The notes under the pieces are model-generated. The model was not told the DNA's origin, searched no databases, and saw only the letters and a program-made list of their open reading frames with translations. 64,000 bases of DNA from assembly GCA_001643675.2 (NCBI GenBank), contig LSRY02000016.1, positions 992,001 through 1,056,000 on the forward strand. The letters are read 5' to 3'. This document shows, one piece after another, positions 1-10,649 of the stretch; position 1 is the first letter of the stretch, and each line of letters begins with the position of its first letter. Origin of the DNA: Monocercomonoides exilis. Lineage: Eukaryota > Preaxostyla > Oxymonadida > Polymastigidae. The position numbers were made by a program, and so were the translations under genes.

Positions 1-2060
1 CCAATGAATTGCACACTCTTCAAAACAAAATCAGATGCTCCATCATCCAAAACAAGATATATCCCTCCTCCCAATCCTTTGCTCCCATCTGCATTTGCAG
101 TTGCATCACACTCCGAAAACCCCACCTTTGCCTCTTGCTCAACCTCACTTCCATTGTTTGGAAGAGCTTCTGTGATATTGCCAACACTGAAGCTCGATCC
201 ACTTTTCATATGTATCCACAGCCCGCCTCCATTCCCTCTCTCGCTTTTGCACGAACTCATGCTTCCTTCTTCAAACGCAAAAGAGCAGCCATCTTCAAGT
301 GTGCATTCAATTGCTCCCCCGTTTTGATTTTTCCCCACAAAGTTGGACAGAGTGCAGCTGACAATTTCAACTTTCTTGGCACTTGTGGAAGATATCAAAT
401 GAGAGGATGCCATCTCTTCTGATTGAGTAATCGAAGAAATGATGCAATCTCTCATCAGAAGTGAAGCCTTCCCCTTCACTTCAAACAAGCCTGATGCACA
501 AGTTGTTCCAACTTCATTCATTTGAATGCTTGTTAATTCTGCTTCTGTGCTGCTTCCTGACAACGAGATCAATGGACTTCCACTCAACATCTTTGACGAA
601 ACAGAGAATGTATCGATTGTTAACATCCCTGAGTCAACAGACAAGAATAGAAATGCAATTTCAGATGAAGGATTTTGAATGGAAAGCGAACACTGAGACA
701 TAGTCAGTGATGATGATGATGACGAAATAAAAGTGGAATGTGAAAGAGAAGGAGGAAGAGAGAAGATAAGAGTTGACAAGACTGTTTCGACTCCAACTTT
801 CACCATTGCCGTATTTGCTCCTGCGGTGGCATCAGAAACTGTCCATCCACTTTGATCGTCTTTTCCTCGGATTTCATGTTTCTGTTCACCAAATACCAAT
901 TCATCGCTCATCATAATCATTCCATTAACAACAATTTTCTTTGGCCCTGCAAGCTGAGTGAGGGAGTGCTTCAAAGTCAAACAAGGGAATTGGACAATTC
1001 CGCAATGCGAGTGATTGGACGCCTCAGTATTACTCACATAAATCTCGGATGGAGGAGAAAGAAGATAGATGCACAGAGGAATGGCCACACTGTTGTTTCC
1101 ACCATCATATCCTTTCACTTTGTCAACGGAATCCGATGAGGCTGTGACACATGTGATTTTTTGTGACTTCGCGGTCACTTCCAGATTGGGTGAAATGGCA
1201 AAGATGTCATTTCCCCATTTTGCTGTGTTTGTGCCAAAGGAGGAAGAAATCAAGAAATCTGGGTTTTCAGTTGATAATTGAAGAAGGATTCCTCCGCCAA
1301 GTCCGTTGGATGCCGAGCAAAAGCAGCCATTAAACGACCCGTCTTTCACATTCACTTCATTTGCATCCCCAACACACAGCATTGTTGATCCTCCATTCTC
1401 TGAACTTGTGCTCCCGCATCCTTCAAATACACTTGAATTCAAATCAATATTTGCCATGCCATTGGATAACGACATCACTGCTGATCCGCTGGTTGTTCTT
1501 TCAATCCCATCAAAGTCACATTCCGAAAGTCTCAATGAAACAGCACTTGTTGAAGAAAGCGAAAGCAGTGAAACGGTTGAGACCATCCCTTTCCACTTCA
1601 CATGATCCATGCTCATCCTCCCATTTTGGATGCAAACCATTTCTGTGGAATAAGCTGTACCAGATTGAAGCGCGCTTCCAGCTGATATGTTCAGCCTGCT
1701 CACATCCATTTCTCCCTCGCCTGATATTTCGAACAGCCTTGTTCTGCAATTGTTCTGGTGTGTTGGGTCGTGTACAAGAGCAAGGTCACTGACAGACAAT
1801 GTGCCTGCTGAGACCGAAAAAAGAGACAAGTCAGCTGTTTCAAATTCTGTTTGCATCGTTGTGCTCGAATCACTTTGTCCACATATTGTGAATGCATTGA
1901 CACCACAATCCACACTGTGTGTTTCGACAATTGTTCCTGCCAATATTTCAATGTCTTTCACAACACCTGGAATCATCTGTGTCAGGCAATGGCTGACTGT
2001 GTTGCAGGGATGGCTTTCATTGATTCCACATGCAAATGCATCTCTTGCATTCTCCTGAGT
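1..2060. repeat. Left arm of an exact inverted repeat (partner 8244-10303)
   Basis: Base x here pairs with base 10304-x. All overlapping reading frames compared give the same peptides on both arms, and direct reading at 1-41 and 2041-2060 agrees base for base. The first mismatch is at 2061, after which similarity drops to roughly 90 percent and then lower. The repeat continues off the left edge. Confidence 0.92.
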
Positions 2061-3667
2061 TTGCTTCGATCCCACATATCTAATTCTTCCTCCTTCATTC
2101 AGAAGCCAATCGCTTTGATCAATAACACTTAAATAACTTGTACTAACTCTATTTAATGTATTCCTTGAAGAGCAACAGCTGATATCAATATTGTTTGATG
2201 TTGAATTATGCAAGACGATATCATGTCCACCTTTTAAGCAATTGTTATCGTGGAAAAAACAGAAATACAATAATATTCCGTTGTTAATTTCATTAATCAG
2301 TTGACTGACTGCTCCTCCTCCACACTTTGAACTGCAATGGAGAAAAAGGCAGTTTGAAATAATGACTTTATCGACGCTTCGCCAATGTTCAATTGCACCG
2401 CCTGTTCCATCAGTGGTGCTATTTGCACCACAATACACAAACATTGAATCCGTAATGCAATGTTTTTGCCTTTTTGTCATCGTTGGCCGAAAATTTATTG
2501 CTCCTCCATCGTTTCCTGAAGAACAATTTTGGAAAGAACAGCAATCAACAAGTGATTGAGTTTGAACATTCTCTGCCATTATTCCTCCTCCTCCACAATC
2601 CGTGCTCGCACGTGCTGTGCAGAGGACAAATATCGAATGTTTAACTGAACATTCAGCAATGTTATCAGCATAAATAGCACCACCTCTTGTCACAGAAGCG
2701 TGGCATCTTGTGAAAGATGAATTTTCAACTGTTAGTGAAGCCTCAGAATTCTCATGAGCAAATATTGCTCCTCCTTTTTCTTCTGTGCAGTCCGCCCATT
2801 CACAGTGTTTGAAGGATTGAGTTTCTGTTGTGTTCACTTTTTCTTTCAATTCATTATTATCAACTCGTGTCACAAACGAAAATGAGTTGTTTCTGAATAA
2901 ACACATTCGAGAACAGTCTTCATCACCAGAAAAGCAAGAATAGAAAATGTTGGAAGGGGTTGAGATAACAGCACAATTATCCATCAATTGTGAACAACAT
3001 GTGTGTTTTGTTTTATGGTTGTCCTTCGATTGAGAATTGGATGAGATATTGAAAAAGAAGCAATCACAAACATCCACACTTTGACACAACTCCGAATACA
3101 GAAAAAGAGATGATGATGAAACAACAAGATCTGAAAACACAGAATTCCGAAGAACAAGAGAGGATTTCTCACTTGATGTTTTTATAAGACTTTGAATGAT
3201 AGAATGTTCTTGAGGTGCAATACTAATATTATTCAAACAAAGAGACCCTCCTTGAAGCACAAACAAAGAAGATGACGAAGTTAAGAAAATACAATTTGTG
3301 AATTTCATAGAAGAATGTTTGTTAATTGTTGCGGGAGGAGAACTGAATGTCTTTAACACCAATGAAATCATTTCAACAGAGCTGTTCGAGGAGATAAAAA
3401 GTGAATTCACCATTGAGCATGCTTCTTTCAGAGATGCATTCACAGCTGGATTAACTTTCACAACTTCACGATCTTTGTGATCGAAATTTCTGCAGTGAAT
3501 AATGAAAAGAAATAGCACATGAAATAAATTTACAGATAAGAGAATTTTCCAAACTGGTATTTGTTCGTCACAAATTCCTTGTTCAAATTATTAAAAATCA
3601 AATTTTGTGCATATCGTGATGTTTGAAAAAAAATAAAAAAAAGAAACAACAACAAAGAATATCGCAT
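1..3667 (-). CDS. Secreted/membrane beta-helix protein, N-terminal part, runs off the left edge
   Basis: Two exons fit. Exon 1 (3667-3534) encodes a signal peptide starting MRYSLLLFLFFIFF. A 44-nt GT-AG intron (3533-3490, GTAAAT donor, CTGCAG acceptor) follows, and exon 2 (3489 down to 1) stays open to the window edge. The ectodomain repeats short strands with GGAI/GGGI turns (for example EKGGAIFAHEN and GNDGGAINF) and many Cys and Asn, as in right-handed parallel beta-helix (Pmp-like) proteins. Exon 2 has no usable in-frame ATG at its start, which is why I place the start in exon 1. From 2060 down to 1 the DNA is exactly the reverse complement of 8244-10303, so the product continues like the gene at 6.4-15.7 kb. 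That gene ends in a membrane segment and kinase-like tail, which here would lie off-window. A cell-surface role is inferred; the ligand is unknown. Confidence 0.8.
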
Positions 3668-4423
3668 AAATGGAAACAAAAAATAAGGCAGTTGTGTGAC
3701 TTGTGATCCAACCATTAATTTATAAAAAAGATGTTGTAAATTATTCTTTTTCAAAATTTCAACAATATAAAGTTGAATAGCATTAAAGAAAAAAGAAAGG
3801 AAAAAATCAACAATAAAAATAATTTCATTATTTAATTTGTTATCGCTTTTTTGGAAGAACATTTTGTTGGAACATTTTCGAAAATGAGAAAAATCAACAG
3901 AAAAAAATTGACAAATAAATGCAAATAATCGTTTGATATTCATAAATGAAAAATCCAAAAAAAAAAATTAAAAAGAAAGAAAATAATTTTTTTTAAAAAT
4001 TTTTATTGACAACTTGTTCCATTCATTTTATTTCATTTATGAACATCAAAAATTTCGTTTGACACAAATATTTAAGGAATTCAAATGAAAATGATAAGGA
4101 AAATCATTTTCGTTTTGATTATCCAATGGAAAACATGAAAACAACAATAATTTTTGAAACGCAAAAAATTGAGAAAAAATCAATGCACTTTTGAAATAAT
4201 AATTGGCATATGCACACTTGACAGCAATTTCTAATTCTTGCATATTTCGTTTGTTAATTGCTTATAAACATCATTTGTGATGTTTTGAGTTGTTAAAAAC
4301 ATGCGGAAGTTCATTAAAATATAATTTTAATTTTACAAAAATTATGAAAATGGGTCAAAATATTCTCGAAAAATAAAAAAAAAAACATAATAAAAAATCA
4401 AAATAAAATAAAAATGTTTATCT
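3668..4423. other. AT-rich spacer
   Basis: This lies upstream of the left beta-helix gene. It is very AT-rich with A and T runs. A short reading frame at 4046-4243 has no recognisable features. No gene is seen. Confidence 0.5.
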
Positions 4424-5495
4424 TTATGAGTTTTCTGAACACTCAGAGGCAGATAAACCATCGCCTGTGTCAATATTGTCGGTTTCACTTGTTTCGCTGT
4501 CATTAGAAATAAGTGAATCATCTAAATCATGTATTTCTTCTTCATTTTCTTCTGTTTCTTCATCTTCTTCAGCTTCTTCTATTTTCTTTTCTTTGTAGAA
4601 AATAATTTTTGATACAAATTCTTCAAATCTCACAATCTTTCTCTTATTGATCATCCAAAAAGCAAGTTGATCAGCAACATATTTTTCTCGAATTCCATAT
4701 GGAGGAAAAAATCTTCTCATATGGCTCCATAATCCTTCGATTGTATTTGTGCATGCGTGAGTTTCTTCATCATATAGTTTTCTCTTATGACACACTGTTA
4801 GATGATTGTATCCTAAACGAGAAAGAGATGAGTATGCCTACCATTCATCTGACATTATTGTTGAATGCGGTTGAATGTGCTTTTGAATGATAGGAATCAA
4901 CGTCGAAGCAGAACGGTCTGGTACAATCATGACAAAAAAATTTCTTGTTTCATCCATTTTATCTTTCTTTCGCTCCACCGCACCAAAGACCCACATTTGT
5001 CTCTTTCTTTTTCTTCTATGATATTTTATTCTCCTGAAAACACATTCATCTATTTCATCAATTATGTTTTCGCCTCCAAGAATAGTTTCATTCTGATTAA
5101 TGATGTCCATCGCGCAACACCTCATAACAGATGACCAATATGCCACAGAGTTATATGAATTCCCAACATTTCCGAGCAAAATTTTACACTAGCACCATTC
5201 CAAAAAATATGATAATTAACAAAATCACATTTATTGGTATTCTGCTACGATAAAATGACGTATTCTTGTATGCTGATTGCCTATTGCAACATTTTCTGCA
5301 AACCCACATCATCCTGCCAGAGTGACGCCGTAAATCCATTTCAATTCTGTGCCTTCTGCATTTTTGCTTGTTTTTGATAATTTTCCTAAATATCCATTTT
5401 TCAGATTTTTCCGAATTGAGAAACATTCTGAATAATTTGTTTGAACGTTTTCCAGGCAGAGCAAGTGAATCGTCTGAATCAGACACTTCTTCCAT
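4424..5495 (-). pseudogene. Merlin/IS1595-like (ISXO2-type) DDE transposase, broken
   Basis: Reading down from 5495, there is an N-terminal zinc-binding-like block (CRKCCNRQSAYKNTSF), then a helix-turn-helix-like stretch. The DDE core follows: EIDECVFRRIKYHRRKRKRQ, WVFGAVERK, PDRSASTLIPII, MSDEW and the family-typical HACTNTIEGLWSHMRR. An acidic tail ends at a TAA at 4424. Two lesions are visible. Near 5180-5186 the frame changes by one base between FFGMVLV and KILLGNVG. At 4838-4840 an in-frame TAG interrupts DEW-AYSSLSRLGYNHL; the text on both sides fits the family without any intron, so this is a stop and not a splice site. Merlin elements are cut-and-paste DNA transposons. I did not find terminal repeats. 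Confidence 0.75.
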
Positions 5496-6449
5496 GAAAT
5501 TTTTGATTTTTTAAATGATCAAAAATCCCATTAATATGTGAAAACGATAAATTTCAAAAATCAAAAAATCATGGTTTCCTTTCATATTCAGTTCATGCTA
5601 TATACACTAAATAACTCACTTTTTATTTATAAACTGTTTTTTCATTGTTTTGAAAATTGCAGTTAAGTATGCATTTGCCGAATTTTTTTAGCAAATCGAA
5701 TTGTTGAACATGAAGTGATTTAAATGAAATTGCTTCGACTTATTTCAATAATTTTCAATGAAACTCAATCGAACGAAACAATATTTCATTTCCACTAATC
5801 TCGAATGTTCATTGACTTTTCATTAGTAAACATTCATTTCAAATTTATATCGAAGACATATTTTATGGTTTTTAATATTTTCTTGCTGTTTAATTAATTT
5901 TTTTTTAGTTTATTTTTGCATATATTTTGAATGGTTTGGTGCAAACAGTGATTTTTTTAAAAATAAGTGCATGAATTTTTCCAAAATTTTCCAAAATACA
6001 ATTATTTAAATTATGGGAACTTCTAAAAGTTATATTATTTTTTCTTGAAAATTATCAAAAGTTTTTTTATTTGTAAGTTTTTAATCAAAGTGAAGTGTCA
6101 GCTTTCGAATATTACATTTTTGGATTTTGATAACTTTCCAATTTTACTTGAATCGTCATTTGCTTGGTGTTATTCCATTTATTAAGAGATTATTTGATGC
6201 ATGCAACGCAAAAATAAAACAATTATGTATAATTTTAAAGAATAAACAATTCACACTATTTTTCGCTTTTATGGAAATTACAAACGCATGTTAAAGTTCT
6301 TTTGAGTGCAATTTTTGTGATGATCTTTTGAAAAGAAAATAGATATAGATACATTATTTAAACACACTTGACTCTTTCACTGTTATTTATTCGATTCTTT
6401 GAATTGATTTTTTAGATTTATTTTATTGAAATTTAAAATTTAATGCAAA
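5496..6449. other. AT-rich spacer, probably promoter side of the plus-strand beta-helix gene
   Basis: There is no reading frame of note. It consists of long A/T-rich runs between the transposase remnant and the beta-helix gene. No specific promoter motif can be supported. Confidence 0.4.
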
Positions 6450-9400
6450 ATGAGAATTTTTTCTCCAACGAGAAAAAGAATTTGTGAGAAAAAAGCTTAT
6501 TTTGAAAAGCAAATGCTTTTTTATGTCAAAATATTGAAACATTGCATTTTCTTTATAAATGAAATAATAAACATCACAAAATACAAAAATTACTTTCTTT
6601 CGAACCATAATTCTTCAATGATTGTTCTGTTCAATTTTGCACTTCTTTTGGCATTGTCAAAGACTGCAAATATCAAAAGCAACAATCAAATTTATGTAGG
6701 AAATGACTCTTCTCAATGTTTCAACATTCAGATAATTGAAGACACATTCAAAAAGAAAGGCAATTGCTTGTTAAATTATCACAAAAGCCACAAAGATGAA
6801 TTTTTAACAAACTATGGCAGCTTTGAAAAGCAGTATTCATTTCGAAGAAATGGATTCACTACACTTTTGTGCAAATGGACTATTTCAAATTCTTCCACAG
6901 TTGTCAGCAACATACTCTTTGAACAATTTTTTCATTCGAATCTCGTCTGTGCACTCGACAATTCAAATATTTGTATCTCTTCGTGTCAAGTCACAAAACC
7001 ATCAAGATTTGTCCCGTTGTTGAACATCCAAAGTTCATCATTCGTTGCACACAATTTTTCAATTGATATCAATCTTCTTCAAGAAAGTGTCGAATCAATT
7101 GGATATGTGAAAGGTGAAACTTCATTTTTGTTGATTGGTTCATCCGTTTTTCAGAATATTGTACTATGTGGAAGAAAAATGTTTGATATTGAAAGTTGTC
7201 ATTTGTTCTCATCTGAAAATTCAATTTTCAACAATATCACCAACGTTCATAACCAAATACATACAGGAAAAACTGATGGTCAGTTCAGCATGATTGAGGA
7301 AAGCATTATGGAAAGTTGTGTTGTTTTCGCTTGTGAAAATGCATTGGATGGAACAGTGATGAATGGATTGAAGAAATCAAATGAGTTGGTGTGCAGAAAC
7401 GTTTCGTTCTTGAATAACATCAACAAACTCATCAATTACGACAAACAAACAACAATTCATACCTCCAACACAATCAATATGAACAATTGCGAATGGATGG
7501 ACTGTACCTCCGCAACAAATGGAGGAGCCATTTGCATATCAGGAAACAGCGCTTCAACGCTGACTCTTTCATTGTGCTATTTCAGAAATGACACTGCACA
7601 AAGTGGAAGAGGAGGAGCAATATACACAAAATCAATCTCACAAATCTCAATCAAGCATTGTTTCTTTCTCGGGTGCCAAGCTCCAGATCAATCTTTCAAT
7701 GAAGCTGGAGGAGCAGTTTGTATCTTCAATCCGCAAACAACATACATATTTGAGAACAGCTCATTGAAAGATTGTTATGTTGGAAATGATGGAGGAGGCT
7801 TATCAATAGATAGAAAAGGAACTCAAATAAATGGGGATCAGATCCTTGATTGCTCATTCGTTAATTGCACAACTTCAAATGAATCAACACCAGTTGGAGG
7901 AGGAATTCAAATGTGGGATATGTCAATTTCTCCTCTCATTAGCAATTGCTTATTTACAAATAACTATGCCATGAATGGAGGAGGTGGACTCAGTTTGTAT
8001 GTCAATTATCAATACACTGAAAAAAACTTATTCTTTTGCTTTTTCCATAATAATGCGGGGGTTTATGGTGGTTGCGATGTTCTATTAGCAAATCAACAAG
8101 AAAATACAATCGATATATCGTGTCGATCAACTCGTCAAACTGGAATACGAGTGAGTCCAAACTTTGCCACAACTTCAATAACTGATCGAAGTGATTGGCT
8201 TCTGAATGAAGGAGGAAGGATCAGATATGTGGGATCAAAGCAGACTCAGGAGAATGCAAGAGATGCATTTGCATGTGGAATCAATGAAAGCCATCCCTGC
8301 AACACAGTCAGCCATTGCCTGACACAGATGATTCCAGGTGTTGTGAAAGACATTGAAATATTGGCAGGAACAATTGTCGAAACACACAGTGTGGATTGTG
8401 GTGTCAATGCATTCACAATATGTGGACAAAGTGATTCGAGCACAACGATGCAAACAGAATTTGAAACAGCTGACTTGTCTCTTTTTTCGGTCTCAGCAGG
8501 CACATTGTCTGTCAGTGACCTTGCTCTTGTACACGACCCAACACACCAGAACAATTGCAGAACAAGGCTGTTCGAAATATCAGGCGAGGGAGAAATGGAT
8601 GTGAGCAGGCTGAACATATCAGCTGGAAGCGCGCTTCAATCTGGTACAGCTTATTCCACAGAAATGGTTTGCATCCAAAATGGGAGGATGAGCATGGATC
8701 ATGTGAAGTGGAAAGGGATGGTCTCAACCGTTTCACTGCTTTCGCTTTCTTCAACAAGTGCTGTTTCATTGAGACTTTCGGAATGTGACTTTGATGGGAT
8801 TGAAAGAACAACCAGCGGATCAGCAGTGATGTCGTTATCCAATGGCATGGCAAATATTGATTTGAATTCAAGTGTATTTGAAGGATGCGGGAGCACAAGT
8901 TCAGAGAATGGAGGATCAACAATGCTGTGTGTTGGGGATGCAAATGAAGTGAATGTGAAAGACGGGTCGTTTAATGGCTGCTTTTGCTCGGCATCCAACG
9001 GACTTGGCGGAGGAATCCTTCTTCAATTATCAACTGAAAACCCAGATTTCTTGATTTCTTCCTCCTTTGGCACAAACACAGCAAAATGGGGAAATGACAT
9101 CTTTGCCATTTCACCCAATCTGGAAGTGACCGCGAAGTCACAAAAAATCACATGTGTCACAGCCTCATCGGATTCCGTTGACAAAGTGAAAGGATATGAT
9201 GGTGGAAACAACAGTGTGGCCATTCCTCTGTGCATCTATCTTCTTTCTCCTCCATCCGAGATTTATGTGAGTAATACTGAGGCGTCCAATCACTCGCATT
9301 GCGGAATTGTCCAATTCCCTTGTTTGACTTTGAAGCACTCCCTCACTCAGCTTGCAGGGCCAAAGAAAATTGTTGTTAATGGAATGATTATGATGAGCGA

Positions 9401-10649
9401 TGAATTGGTATTTGGTGAACAGAAACATGAAATCCGAGGAAAAGACGATCAAAGTGGATGGACAGTTTCTGATGCCACCGCAGGAGCAAATACGGCAATG
9501 GTGAAAGTTGGAGTCGAAACAGTCTTGTCAACTCTTATCTTCTCTCTTCCTCCTTCTCTTTCACATTCCACTTTTATTTCGTCATCATCATCATCACTGA
9601 CTATGTCTCAGTGTTCGCTTTCCATTCAAAATCCTTCATCTGAAATTGCATTTCTATTCTTGTCTGTTGACTCAGGGATGTTAACAATCGATACATTCTC
9701 TGTTTCGTCAAAGATGTTGAGTGGAAGTCCATTGATCTCGTTGTCAGGAAGCAGCACAGAAGCAGAATTAACAAGCATTCAAATGAATGAAGTTGGAACA
9801 ACTTGTGCATCAGGCTTGTTTGAAGTGAAGGGGAAGGCTTCACTTCTGATGAGAGATTGCATCATTTCTTCGATTACTCAATCAGAAGAGATGGCATCCT
9901 CTCATTTGATATCTTCCACAAGTGCCAAGAAAGTTGAAATTGTCAGCTGCACTCTGTCCAACTTTGTGGGGAAAAATCAAAACGGGGGAGCAATTGAATG
10001 CACACTTGAAGATGGCTGCTCTTTTGCGTTTGAAGAAGGAAGCATGAGTTCGTGCAAAAGCGAGAGAGGGAATGGAGGCGGGCTGTGGATACATATGAAA
10101 AGTGGATCGAGCTTCAGTGTTGGCAATATCACAGAAGCTCTTCCAAACAATGGAAGTGAGGTTGAGCAAGAGGCAAAGGTGGGGTTTTCGGAGTGTGATG
10201 CAACTGCAAATGCAGATGGGAGCAAAGGATTGGGAGGAGGGATATATCTTGTTTTGGATGATGGAGCATCTGATTTTGTTTTGAAGAGTGTGCAATTCAT
10301 TGGGTGCAAAGGAAGGAAAGGGAAAGATGTGTTTCTGGATGCTGATGATCTGGGTGCAGTGGCAAACACAACAACATTTTGCTTCGATGTTGAATTGAAT
10401 GACTTTGAAAAGTTGAACGGCTTTGAGCGCTCAACAGCAAATGAAGAGTTCGAAATACCGCTTGTTGTGTATCTGTGGAATAACTTCACAGAGCCATGCC
10501 ATGTGGGTGGGCAAGAGGCTCATGACTTCAGTGGTTGTGGATTCGAGCAAGTTCCATGTGATACGATTACAAAAGCAGCAAGTTTGAGGTTTTCAGGCAA
10601 AAACAAGTCAATCAAGCTGAATTCACCGTTCTTTTTGGAGAAGAATTGA
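6450..10649 (+). CDS. Beta-helix ectodomain protein, N-terminal segment of a frameshifted gene
   Basis: The frame opens at 6450, but the better start is ATG 6618 (MIVLFNFALLLALSKTA), which gives a clean signal peptide. The product is an ectodomain of repeated beta-strands with GGAI/GGGI turns (NGGAICI, GRGGAIYT, GGGIQMW, NGGAIECT), many Cys and N-glycosylation-like sites, as in right-handed beta-helix proteins. It contains the right arm of the inverted repeat. The frame ends at TGA 10647-10649, in the middle of a block whose equivalent in the 50.8-59.1 kb paralogue simply continues (HAPFVLSEEV there, NSPFFLEKN here). The next frame (10646-15709) carries on that homology. This is therefore probably one gene of about 9.1 kb broken by a single-base indel. 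No intron with acceptable ends removes the shift. Confidence 0.85.
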   Translation: MRIFSPTRKRICEKKAYFEKQMLFYVKILKHCIFFINEIINITKYKNYFLSNHNSSMIVLFNFALLLALSKTANIKSNNQIYVGNDSSQCFNIQIIEDTFKKKGNCLLNYHKSHKDEFLTNYGSFEKQYSFRRNGFTTLLCKWTISNSSTVVSNILFEQFFHSNLVCALDNSNICISSCQVTKPSRFVPLLNIQSSSFVAHNFSIDINLLQESVESIGYVKGETSFLLIGSSVFQNIVLCGRKMFDIESCHLFSSENSIFNNITNVHNQIHTGKTDGQFSMIEESIMESCVVFACENALDGTVMNGLKKSNELVCRNVSFLNNINKLINYDKQTTIHTSNTINMNNCEWMDCTSATNGGAICISGNSASTLTLSLCYFRNDTAQSGRGGAIYTKSISQISIKHCFFLGCQAPDQSFNEAGGAVCIFNPQTTYIFENSSLKDCYVGNDGGGLSIDRKGTQINGDQILDCSFVNCTTSNESTPVGGGIQMWDMSISPLISNCLFTNNYAMNGGGGLSLYVNYQYTEKNLFFCFFHNNAGVYGGCDVLLANQQENTIDISCRSTRQTGIRVSPNFATTSITDRSDWLLNEGGRIRYVGSKQTQENARDAFACGINESHPCNTVSHCLTQMIPGVVKDIEILAGTIVETHSVDCGVNAFTICGQSDSSTTMQTEFETADLSLFSVSAGTLSVSDLALVHDPTHQNNCRTRLFEISGEGEMDVSRLNISAGSALQSGTAYSTEMVCIQNGRMSMDHVKWKGMVSTVSLLSLSSTSAVSLRLSECDFDGIERTTSGSAVMSLSNGMANIDLNSSVFEGCGSTSSENGGSTMLCVGDANEVNVKDGSFNGCFCSASNGLGGGILLQLSTENPDFLISSSFGTNTAKWGNDIFAISPNLEVTAKSQKITCVTASSDSVDKVKGYDGGNNSVAIPLCIYLLSPPSEIYVSNTEASNHSHCGIVQFPCLTLKHSLTQLAGPKKIVVNGMIMMSDELVFGEQKHEIRGKDDQSGWTVSDATAGANTAMVKVGVETVLSTLIFSLPPSLSHSTFISSSSSSLTMSQCSLSIQNPSSEIAFLFLSVDSGMLTIDTFSVSSKMLSGSPLISLSGSSTEAELTSIQMNEVGTTCASGLFEVKGKASLLMRDCIISSITQSEEMASSHLISSTSAKKVEIVSCTLSNFVGKNQNGGAIECTLEDGCSFAFEEGSMSSCKSERGNGGGLWIHMKSGSSFSVGNITEALPNNGSEVEQEAKVGFSECDATANADGSKGLGGGIYLVLDDGASDFVLKSVQFIGCKGRKGKDVFLDADDLGAVANTTTFCFDVELNDFEKLNGFERSTANEEFEIPLVVYLWNNFTEPCHVGGQEAHDFSGCGFEQVPCDTITKAASLRFSGKNKSIKLNSPFFLEKN
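8244..10303. repeat. Right arm of the exact inverted repeat (partner 1-2060)
   Basis: This is the reverse complement of 1-2060 and lies inside the plus-strand beta-helix gene. The inner boundary is abrupt inside coding sequence: exact identity changes to diverged homology, and no intergenic breakpoint is seen. The outer end cannot be seen because the left copy leaves the window. Confidence 0.92.

Noticed and set aside
4796-4838. A 29-nt GT-AG intron in the Merlin transposase
   Set aside because: Removing it shifts the frame away from YNHLTV. Reading through the TAG keeps perfect family alignment, so it is a stop codon, not an intron.
8235-10489. Several minus-strand frames of 70-170 residues opposite the beta-helix gene
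   Set aside because: They are antisense shadows of a long, codon-biased coding frame. Their mirror images at 1-2132 arise only from the inverted repeat.
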